This document shows, piece by piece, positions 6,981 to 13,403 of a DNA stretch of 15,015 bases. The position numbers and the translations under genes are program-made. Origin of the DNA: Methanoregula sp. (GTDB lineage: Archaea > Halobacteriota > Methanomicrobia > Methanomicrobiales > Methanospirillaceae); contig JALOBP010000077.1 in assembly GCA_023228295.1 (NCBI GenBank), positions 1 through 15,015 of the forward strand, read 5' to 3'. Every line of letters begins with the position of its first letter. The stretch's first letter is position 1. The notes beneath the pieces are model-generated. The model saw only the letters and a program-made list of their open reading frames with translations. It made no database searches and was not told the DNA's origin.

Positions 6981-7002
6981 CTTGCCTTTCCCATTCCGGT
7001 GT

Positions 7003-7509
7003 ATGAACATAGTCACAACGATCATCAAATCGCGTCACAGTGTCAGAAAATTCAAACCCGGTGAAATTGATGGACAGGTGATCCGCGATGCCCTTGAATG
7101 TGCAGCGCAGGCGCCAACCGCAATGAATATTCAGCCCTGGCTTTTTGGTGTCGTCAAAGAGAAGGACACCTTGCAAAAAATTGCAGATCTCACGGATCAT
7201 GGGAAATTTATTGCAGAATGTGCCGTCTGCTTTGCCGTTTTTGGGGAAAAGAAGGAGACCTATTATCTCGAAGACTGCTGTGCAGCGACTGAGAATCTCA
7301 TCCTGGCACTTCAGGCTCATGGTGTCAGTTCGTGCTGGGTTGCCGGTGAAAAAAAGGCTTATGGGGAAAAAATCAGGCAGATGCTCGCTGTTCCGGATAT
7401 GTATACGCTGGTCAGCTTAGTTGCTGCAGGAAGCCCAGCTGATATCACCATTACCAAGAAGAAAGAGATGAAGCATATTGTTTTTTATGAGGGATTTAAA
7501 GCTGAATAA
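7003..7509 (+). CDS. Nitroreductase family FMN-dependent oxidoreductase
   Basis: The 168-residue protein fits the compact nitroreductase fold, which uses FMN to transfer electrons from NAD(P)H or another donor to varied substrates. Seen in sequence: the N-terminal phosphate-binding motif RHSVRKF (11-17), the segment APTAMNIQPW (38-47), and the helix DCCAATENLILALQAHG (91-107) followed by CWV, as in the family. Length is at the short end of the family but complete. The substrate cannot be predicted. The ATG at 7003 follows a TATA-like box at leaderless spacing. The gap to the next gene (7510-7666) holds a T5 run at about 7520 and no other recognisable element. Confidence 0.88.
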   Translation: MNIVTTIIKSRHSVRKFKPGEIDGQVIRDALECAAQAPTAMNIQPWLFGVVKEKDTLQKIADLTDHGKFIAECAVCFAVFGEKKETYYLEDCCAATENLILALQAHGVSSCWVAGEKKAYGEKIRQMLAVPDMYTLVSLVAAGSPADITITKKKEMKHIVFYEGFKAE

Positions 7510-7666
7510 TCTCCCTTCGTTTTTCTGAGCCAGACCGCTCTTACGTGAGATACATATCCAATATCTGCCACCCCCGATTACTCCCTTTTGTGAATACGTT
7601 GATTTTTTAATGGAGCCGAGCCGCCCCTCGTAATCATTAAGCATCCTGCCATGCAGATCATTTATC

Positions 7667-8953
7667 ATGAAAAAAGCAGTCCTGCAAGTGGCACTGGATC
7701 TCCTCGATCTTTCCCGGGCCCTGCAGATTGCTCATGAAGCGGTTCTTGGCGGTGTGGACTGGATTGAGGCAGGGACACCACTGATAAAAAGTGAGGGCAT
7801 GCATGCCATACGCGCCTTGAGGAAAGAATTTCCCGAATCAACTCTTGTTGCCGATATGAAGATCGCAGATACCGGTGCTCTTGAAGTAGAGATGGCAGCA
7901 AAAGCCGGGGCTGATATTGTCTGCATCCTTGCCGATGCAGATGATGCTGTTGTTAAAGAGGCGGTCAGGTCTGCAGGGAAATATGGCGTACGGCTCATGG
8001 CGGACCTGATTAATGTTACCGATCCGGTATCCCGTGCCCGCCAGCTTGAGTCGATGGGAATCGATATCATTTGTGCGCACACGGGCATCGACCAGCAGAT
8101 GACAGGGAAAGATTCGCTTGAATTTTTACACCAGTTGTCTGTTAATACGAGTTTGCCACTTGCGGTTGCTGGTGGTATTGATGCAGATATGGCTGGTATT
8201 GCGGTAAAAACCGGCGCTGACATTGTTATTGTCGGGGGTTGGATTGTCCGATCTGCCGATGTGACCGGTTCTGCAAGGAAGATCCGCTCGGAGATGGACA
8301 GCCCATCCAACCAATCACGGGAAAAGAAACCGGTTGATGAGGAAATTCGATCGCTCCTTATACAGGTTTCTGCCCCCAATGTGACCGATGCCATGCACCG
8401 GAAAGGATCCATGACTGGCATCTTTTCCATATGCGGGAATGTAAAAATGGTCGGAAAAGCTATAACGGTCCAGACTTTTGCCGGGGACTGGGCAAAGCCG
8501 GTGGAGGCGATCGATGTCGCGGACAGGGATGATATTCTCGTCATCAACAACGATGGTGGCATCCATATTGCTCCCTGGGGTGAACTCGCAACCCGGAGCT
8601 GCATCCAGAGAGGGATTGCGGGTGTGGTGATAGATGGTGCAGTCCGGGATGTTGATGATATCCGGGCACTCCATTTTCCCCTGTTTGCAAAGGCAATTGT
8701 GCCTAATGCCGGTGAGCCAAAAGGGATGGGCGAGATCAATACGGAGATCCAGTGCTGTGGCCAGATCGTCAGGCCGGGTGACTGGATCATTGGTGATGAG
8801 AGCGGGGTTGTGGTGATCCCTGCAAGACATGCCCTAGAGATAGCCCGCCGGGCACTCGAAGTTCGGAAAAATGAAGAGCGGATTCGGGAAGAGATCCGTC
8901 GCGGCAGCACACTGTCGCAGGTTGCAGAACTGATCAAATGGGAAAAAAAATGA
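7667..8953 (+). CDS. Fused 3-hexulose-6-phosphate synthase / RraA-like protein
   Basis: The 428-residue product joins two enzymes. Residues 1-210 form an orotidine-monophosphate-decarboxylase-fold 3-hexulose-6-phosphate synthase. Its motifs are VALDLLDL (8-15), ADMKIADTGALE (62-73, with the Asp/Lys metal and catalytic residues), CAHTGID (136-142) and VAGGID (167-172). HPS condenses formaldehyde with ribulose 5-phosphate, or works in reverse to supply pentose phosphate in archaea lacking the oxidative pathway. After a charged linker (211-224), residues 225-425 form an RraA/HMG-aldolase-like domain with WGELATRSC (304-312), the signature GVVIDGAVRD (319-328) and GDESGVVVIP (376-385). The role of the RraA half here is unknown. 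HPS-RraA fusions are known in archaea. The gene converges on the ACT-domain gene, with only four bases between the stops. Confidence 0.9.
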   Translation: MKKAVLQVALDLLDLSRALQIAHEAVLGGVDWIEAGTPLIKSEGMHAIRALRKEFPESTLVADMKIADTGALEVEMAAKAGADIVCILADADDAVVKEAVRSAGKYGVRLMADLINVTDPVSRARQLESMGIDIICAHTGIDQQMTGKDSLEFLHQLSVNTSLPLAVAGGIDADMAGIAVKTGADIVIVGGWIVRSADVTGSARKIRSEMDSPSNQSREKKPVDEEIRSLLIQVSAPNVTDAMHRKGSMTGIFSICGNVKMVGKAITVQTFAGDWAKPVEAIDVADRDDILVINNDGGIHIAPWGELATRSCIQRGIAGVVIDGAVRDVDDIRALHFPLFAKAIVPNAGEPKGMGEINTEIQCCGQIVRPGDWIIGDESGVVVIPARHALEIARRALEVRKNEERIREEIRRGSTLSQVAELIKWEKK

Positions 8954-8959
8954 ATTTTT
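8943..8959. terminator. Overlapping A/T tracts serving as opposed terminators
   Basis: The end of the HPS-RraA gene has A8 (8943-8950), a T8 run on the minus strand just past the ACT-gene stop. T5 at 8955-8959 follows the HPS-RraA stop on the plus strand. Each could terminate the facing operon. The gap between the two stops is only four bases, so each terminator overlaps the neighbouring gene's end. Confidence 0.45.
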
Positions 8960-9392
8960 AATGGAACACGGATCGTTCCAGCAATGTTGCACCAGAATCT
9001 AATATCCTGATTATTGCGTCCTCGATCTGGTCTACCCGGAGGATGAGGACCGCACCATCTTTTCCGGAGTAAGCATAAGAATATTCGATGTTGATTCCTG
9101 CATCGCCCAAAATCTTTGCAACCTCATACAGGCCGCCGGGCTGATCCTTCATTTTTACGGCGATAACTTCTGTGAACGCAATATTGAATCCCAATGACTG
9201 GAGTTTGTCGTGGGCTTTTTCCGGGTGATCCACGAGTGCCCGAACCACGCCAAAACCATTGGCCTCAGCAATGCTGAACGCAAGGATGTTGATCTTTTCC
9301 TCACCCAGTGCATGGGCAATGGCAGCAAGCCTGCCCGGGCGGTTCTCAGAGAATATCGAGATCTGCCTGATCACATATTTTTTTGCATCCAT
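8958..9392 (-). CDS. Tandem ACT-domain protein, likely amino-acid sensor of the PaaK operon
   Basis: The 144-residue protein has two ACT domains and nothing else. The first (about 9-65) has the ligand-loop motif ENRPGRLAAIAHALG; the second (about 76-135) has DQPGGLYEVAKILGDAGIN. ACT pairs bind amino acids and act as regulators. Small ACT-only proteins are frequently encoded next to phenylacetate-CoA ligase genes in archaea and anaerobic bacteria. Its ATG at 9392 follows the upstream paaK stop with no gap (TAGATG), and AGAGG in the end of that gene can act as ribosome-binding site, so translation is probably coupled. A regulatory role in aromatic amino acid or aryl-acid metabolism is inferred from context; the ligand is unknown. 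Confidence 0.88.
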   Translation of the reverse strand: MDAKKYVIRQISIFSENRPGRLAAIAHALGEEKINILAFSIAEANGFGVVRALVDHPEKAHDKLQSLGFNIAFTEVIAVKMKDQPGGLYEVAKILGDAGINIEYSYAYSGKDGAVLILRVDQIEDAIIRILDSGATLLERSVFH

Positions 9393-10694
9393 CTATAACG
9401 ACCTCTTGTCGATCACTTTCTTTGATTTACCCTCAAACCGGGGTAAGGATCCGGGTTCTACGAGTTCAACATTCACGTTGACATTCAGAGAACTCCTGAG
9501 CCGGTGTTCAACGTTCTTCCGTACCTGCATAATATCATTGATCTTGTCACTGAATGAATCCCGAGTGAGTTCGACCCGTACCAACAGATCATCAAGTGCA
9601 CCTTTTCGGTCAACAACTATCTGGAAGTGCTGGCCCACTTCGGGGATTGCCATGAGTCCATACTCAATCTGTGACGGGAAGACATTGATGCCCCTGATGA
9701 TGAGCATATCGTCAACCCTTCCCTGGATCCGCTGGATCCGTGGATGGGTTCTCCCGCAAGCGCAGGTATCAGTTTGCATGCAGGTAATATCACCGATGCG
9801 GTACCGGATCATCGGCAGCGCCTCTTTCTGGAGGATAGTTATCGTGAGTTCGCCCTTCTCACCTGCTTCCAGCGGCTCCTCGGTCTTTGGATCGATAATT
9901 TCCACAAGTGCAATGTCCGACCAGATGTGGAATCCTTTCTGTTCCGTGCATTCGGTGAACATCGGCCCTGAAAGTTCACTCGTGCCATAGATGTCGTATG
10001 CCTTTATGCCCAGCCAGTTTTCGATCCTCACCCGCATTCCTTCTGTCCAGGGTTCTGCACCAAGAATCCCGGTACGAAGCTCGGTGTCTTTTTTGATATT
10101 TACCCCCATCTTCTCGGCAACTTCTCCGATATGTAGGAGGTAGGAGGGGGTGCAGGCAATGGCGGTTGCCCCGAGATCCTGCATCAACTCGATCTGCCGT
10201 TCGGTATTCCCGACACTGGTTGGAAGAACGGTCGCTCCGATACGTTCGGCACCATAATGGAGCCCGAGTCCCCCGGTGAACAGCCCGTACCCGTAACTGA
10301 CCTGGATGACGTCTCCGCGTCCAAGCCCGCTCGAAGTGAGTGCCCGTGCAAGAGATGTTGTCCAGGTGTTCAGGTCATTCTGGGTGTATCCGACCACCGT
10401 GGGTTTTCCCGTTGTTCCGCTTGATACGTGATACCGTACAAGTTCCTCTTTTGGTGCCGCGAAGATCTTGTCCGGATAATTATCCCGAAGATCGCGTTTG
10501 AACATGAACGGGAGTTTTTTTACATCGGAAAGCTGCCGGATATCGTCAGGATGAACGTTCTGCTCCTTCATCCGGTCATGATAAAACGGGGAAAAACTAT
10601 ACAACCGGTATACAAGTGTTTTCAACAGCTTATACTGCATTCTCTGGAGATCTTCACTGGGCATCTCCTCTATGCGCGGATCCCAACATACCAT
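9393..10694 (-). CDS. paaK: Phenylacetate-CoA ligase family protein (second gene of the tandem pair)
   Basis: The 433-residue adenylate-forming enzyme activates an aryl acid with ATP and CoA. Visible motifs are the AMP-binding loop SSGTTGKPTVVGYT (91-104), YGTSE (236-240), RYRIGD (297-302), CACGR (311-315) and the hinge GRVDDMLIIRGINVFPSQIE (325-344). The C-terminal region PGSLPRFEGKSKKV carries the conserved Lys region. Length is normal for PaaK. It is a diverged paralogue of the gene just upstream; the stop and start overlap as TGATG, implying coupling. In methanogens such ligases are linked to aryl-acid use with indolepyruvate ferredoxin oxidoreductase, whose genes are not in this window. 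Phenylacetate itself as substrate is a family-level assumption; arylacetates such as indoleacetate are equally possible. Confidence 0.92.
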   Translation of the reverse strand: MVCWDPRIEEMPSEDLQRMQYKLLKTLVYRLYSFSPFYHDRMKEQNVHPDDIRQLSDVKKLPFMFKRDLRDNYPDKIFAAPKEELVRYHVSSGTTGKPTVVGYTQNDLNTWTTSLARALTSSGLGRGDVIQVSYGYGLFTGGLGLHYGAERIGATVLPTSVGNTERQIELMQDLGATAIACTPSYLLHIGEVAEKMGVNIKKDTELRTGILGAEPWTEGMRVRIENWLGIKAYDIYGTSELSGPMFTECTEQKGFHIWSDIALVEIIDPKTEEPLEAGEKGELTITILQKEALPMIRYRIGDITCMQTDTCACGRTHPRIQRIQGRVDDMLIIRGINVFPSQIEYGLMAIPEVGQHFQIVVDRKGALDDLLVRVELTRDSFSDKINDIMQVRKNVEHRLRSSLNVNVNVELVEPGSLPRFEGKSKKVIDKRSL

Positions 10695-11983
10695 CAGACT
10701 ACCTCTCTTCGATCGACTACTCGTTTTGCTTTCCCTTCAAATCGTGGAAGTGATCCCGGTTCAACCAGTTTTACCGTGGTCCGGAGCTCAAGAGCATCCC
10801 GCAGTTCCTTGACTACCTTTTTCTGGAGGTTGGCAAGATCTGCCAGTTCCCCGCTGAAGGAATCCCGGTTGATCTCGACATCCACGGTCATCTCATCCAG
10901 ATGATTAATTCTGTCAATATAGACCATAAACTGATTGCCTACTTCGGGAATTTTCAAGAGCACATGCTCTATCTGTGACGGGAAGACATTGATTCCCCGG
11001 ATTACGAGCATATCGTCGCTTCTGCCGGTTATCCGGGCGATCTTTTTCCCTCTCCTGCAGATGCAACCGTCCTCCATTATCAGGGTAACATCGCCTGTCC
11101 GATATCGGAGGAGGGGCATTGCCTCCTTGACAAGTGGCGTGACAACCATCTCTCCGCGTTCACCATCGGCAACCTGCTCACCGGTTTTTGGATCGATGAT
11201 CTCCACAAGATAGGAATCGTGCCAGATATGGAGCCCGTCGCGTTCAGGACATTCGAATGCTACCCCGGGCCCGAACAGTTCCGAGAGCCCGTATGAATCG
11301 TATGCAGTTACCCCAAGCCGGCTCTCCAGTGTTTTCCTTGTGCTTTCCGACCATGCTTCTGCCCCAAATATGCCCGTTTTGAGACTATCCATGGTTGTTC
11401 CCATTTCTTCGGCAACTTCGGAAAGGTGCATTGCATAACTGGGGGTACAGTGGATGGTCGTGACCCCGAAATCATTAATCATCTCGATCTGGCGTTTCGT
11501 GTTCCCGGTCGCGCTGGGGATAACGGTCATCCCGACTTTTTCTGCACCATAATGGAATCCAAGTCCCCCGGTGAACATCCCGTAATTCACCATATTCTGG
11601 AATACGTCCTCCTCCGTTATTCCGACCATAGTCATATTGCGGGCGATGAGATCTGACCAGGTATCGAGATCCTTTCTGGTATACCCGACAACGGTGGGTT
11701 TTCCGGTTGTTCCCGATGTTGTATGGATCCTGACGATCTTTTTTAACGGTACCGCAAAAAAGCCAAACGGGTACCCGTCACGCAGGTCCTGTTTTTTGGT
11801 AAACGGAATCTTCCTGATGTCATCCAGTGTTTTTATCGAGGATGATTTGACTCCCGCTTCAGCAAAGCGTTTTTGGTAAAAATCAACGTGCTGAACCTGT
11901 GCGAGGGTTTTTTTTAAACGTTTGAGCTGAAGTGCCTTGAGGTCAGCAGGTTTCAGTGTCTCAGTTTTCTTATCCCAGAACAT
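10694..11983 (-). CDS. paaK: Phenylacetate-CoA ligase family protein (first gene of the tandem pair)
   Basis: The 429-residue paralogue of the next gene has the same architecture: TSGTTGKPTVVGYT (89-102), YGLSE (231-235), RYRTGD (293-298), GRSDDMLVIRGINVFPSQIE (320-339) and the C-terminal PGSLPRFEGKAKRV. The Cys motif differs: here CICRRG (307-312) instead of CACGR. Residues after YGLSE (FGPGVAFECPE) also differ from the partner (SGPMFTECTE), so acid specificity may differ. The ATG at 11983 is the first gene of the operon. A TATATAT element at 12018-12024 lies about 38 bases upstream, giving a leader near 10 nt. The ribosome-binding site is weak (AGGGG). Stop and next start overlap as TGATG. 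Confidence 0.92.
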   Translation of the reverse strand: MFWDKKTETLKPADLKALQLKRLKKTLAQVQHVDFYQKRFAEAGVKSSSIKTLDDIRKIPFTKKQDLRDGYPFGFFAVPLKKIVRIHTTSGTTGKPTVVGYTRKDLDTWSDLIARNMTMVGITEEDVFQNMVNYGMFTGGLGFHYGAEKVGMTVIPSATGNTKRQIEMINDFGVTTIHCTPSYAMHLSEVAEEMGTTMDSLKTGIFGAEAWSESTRKTLESRLGVTAYDSYGLSELFGPGVAFECPERDGLHIWHDSYLVEIIDPKTGEQVADGERGEMVVTPLVKEAMPLLRYRTGDVTLIMEDGCICRRGKKIARITGRSDDMLVIRGINVFPSQIEHVLLKIPEVGNQFMVYIDRINHLDEMTVDVEINRDSFSGELADLANLQKKVVKELRDALELRTTVKLVEPGSLPRFEGKAKRVVDRREVV

Positions 11984-12017
11984 CTGTTGCCCCTGTTATG
12001 CTATTGCATGACAACTG

Positions 12018-12024
12018 TATATAT
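12018..12024 (-). promoter_or_regulatory. TATA-like box for the paaK-paaK-ACT operon
   Basis: TATATAT lies about 35-41 bases before the ATG at 11983, and a start near 11994 is expected. The rest of the 208-base divergent gap (11984-12191) holds the cas1 promoter elements. No repeats resembling CRISPR or transposon ends were seen there. Confidence 0.45.
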
Positions 12025-12150
12025 GACGTTTGATTCGGTTTAAAATCACCGGAATTTATGGATATGGTTACATCAGACATCCTGGGAGAGTGACCATCAG
12101 TGTTCCGCCAGTACAATAAAACGATGAATTAATCCGTGGACATGTGATAG

Positions 12151-12186
12151 TATTTTAGAGAAATCCGGCAGTTTTTTTCAGGTGAT
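12151..12186 (+). promoter_or_regulatory. Candidate cas1 promoter and ribosome-binding site
   Basis: TATTTTAG (12151-12158) is a TATA-like element that would start transcription near 12180. AGGTGAT at 12180-12186 matches the 16S rRNA 3' end and sits five bases before the GTG at 12192. The ribosome-binding site decides for the GTG start; an ATG at 12185 is out of frame. Confidence 0.5.
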
Positions 12187-12191
12187 GAGAA

Positions 12192-13121
12192 GTGACAGAA
12201 TTTCCCTGGGTATCGGTCAGCGGTTTTGGAGCCCGGATTACCTCAACCCGAAAAAACTTAATAATCCAGAAGAGGAAGACCGATGAGATCTATCCCCTTG
12301 ATTCGGTAAAACACCTCCTTATCGTCGGGGGTCATTTTTTAAGTTCTGCAACAGTAAACCAGTTGACCCGGCAGGGATCCTGTATCTCCTTCTTTGAACC
12401 AGACGGTACACCAGTGGGGACCATTCGGCCATTTGGGAAAAAAAACCCATTTCCACTCCGTGAACTGCAACAGGAGATCCCTCGGCAGCGAAATTCCATT
12501 ATTATAGCGCAGGCTTCGATGAGATCCCGGATTTTTTCGATAGAAAAAACCGAGGAACTCTCGAATGCCCACCTTTTGTACGAGGGCGAACTGGAAATAT
12601 TACAAAAATCCCACGATGAGGTAGCGTACCTGATCAAGCTCGAAGAGATCTGGCGGCTGCATCGTCTTGCATCAGATATGTATTACGAGATCATGGCTCG
12701 GAACCTGCCTGCTGAACTTGGGTTTCGCAGGCGAACCCTGCGCCCCCAGATGGACCCGGTTAATGCAATGCTCTCATTTGGTTATGCTCTGCTTTTTGGT
12801 ACCTGTTCCGTGGCGGTTACTGGTGCAGGACTCGATCCGGATGTCGGATTTCTGCACGAGGGAGATGGGAGCCTGGTCCATGACCTTATTGAACCTTTAA
12901 AAGCTGGAATGGTTGATCCAATCGTATTCCATATTGCCAAAGAATCGCTTAAACCTGCAGACTTTGAGATCTCGCAGGAACGGTGTTTGTTGTCAGATGA
13001 TCTCATGCAGGTCATGATAAAGTCGTTTTATTCAGGTATCAACACAGAAAACGTCAACAATCAGGTCCTCTGCATGAAGGCCTCACTTGAAAAAACCGAA
13101 GAATTCAGAGTCCAGTACTGA
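12192..13121 (+). CDS. cas1: Stand-alone Cas1-like integrase (Cas1-solo), first catalytic Glu apparently lost
   Basis: The 309-residue protein has the complete Cas1 layout: an N-terminal beta domain (about 5-80, ending near SCISFFEPDGTPVGTIRP) and a helical catalytic domain. Family motifs are DPVNAMLSFGYALLFG (188-203), GLDPDVGFLH (213-222) and HDLIEPLKAGMVD (230-242). His222, Asp231 and Glu234 match the His and the Asp-x2-Asp/Glu of the Cas1 metal site. The helix that normally carries the first catalytic Glu (family pattern Glu-Gly-x-Ala, then Tyr) reads HRLASDMYY (157-165), placing His157 where Glu is expected. No cas2, interference gene, CRISPR repeats or casposon polymerase is seen nearby. 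Solitary cas1 genes are known in archaea, and one group is the casposases. Integrase activity here is uncertain. Start GTG follows a good AGGTGAT; the last 17 bases overlap acyP tail to tail. Confidence 0.9.
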   Translation: MTEFPWVSVSGFGARITSTRKNLIIQKRKTDEIYPLDSVKHLLIVGGHFLSSATVNQLTRQGSCISFFEPDGTPVGTIRPFGKKNPFPLRELQQEIPRQRNSIIIAQASMRSRIFSIEKTEELSNAHLLYEGELEILQKSHDEVAYLIKLEEIWRLHRLASDMYYEIMARNLPAELGFRRRTLRPQMDPVNAMLSFGYALLFGTCSVAVTGAGLDPDVGFLHEGDGSLVHDLIEPLKAGMVDPIVFHIAKESLKPADFEISQERCLLSDDLMQVMIKSFYSGINTENVNNQVLCMKASLEKTEEFRVQY

Positions 13122-13398
13122 TCCTTCCTTCGCCTTTGATGACGGAAAAATCATCGTATGATTTCACCGGGATATCTGCGGATCGGATCTCCCTGATAAC
13201 AGCCCGGGGGCACCCATAGATCATGGAAATGAATTTTTCCAATATCATCTCGTCAGCTGTGGCATAAATCTGAACCCTCCCATCCGTCAGATTGATAACG
13301 GTTCCGGTAACATGCAGGTCGGATGCAATCTTTTTCACACAGGCGCGGAATCCAACTTTCTGGACCCTCCCGCTGATTAAAAGTTCAATGGTCTTCAC
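13105..13398 (-). CDS. acyP: Acylphosphatase
   Basis: The 97-residue enzyme hydrolyses acyl phosphates such as acetyl or carbamoyl phosphate. The diagnostic motif GRVQKVGFR (10-18) contains the phosphate-binding Arg18. The catalytic Asn36 lies in GTVINLTDGRVQI (32-44). Length is normal for the family. The start is GTG at 13398, supported by GGAGAT about 12 bases upstream within the end of the preceding gene. Only five bases separate it from that gene's stop, so the two are probably one transcript. Its 3' end overlaps cas1 by 17 bases in opposite orientation. The physiological substrate is not evident. Confidence 0.93.
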   Translation of the reverse strand: MKTIELLISGRVQKVGFRACVKKIASDLHVTGTVINLTDGRVQIYATADEMILEKFISMIYGCPRAVIREIRSADIPVKSYDDFSVIKGEGRISTGL

Positions 13399-13403
13399 TC
13401 CTT

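Noticed and set aside
7732..8937. Minus-strand frame of 401 codons opposite the HPS-RraA fusion
   Set aside because: It is a shadow of a gene whose product has two clearly recognisable domains. The antisense translation is Ser/Thr/Ile-rich without family features.
11984..12191. Possible CRISPR array or leader next to cas1
   Set aside because: I looked for repeated units of 20-40 bases here and on the downstream side of cas1 and found none.
12192..13398. Casposon or insertion-sequence interpretation of the cas1 locus
   Set aside because: No family B DNA polymerase, nuclease or helix-turn-helix genes and no flanking terminal inverted repeats were visible. The 3' overlap with acyP argues against a discrete mobile unit.
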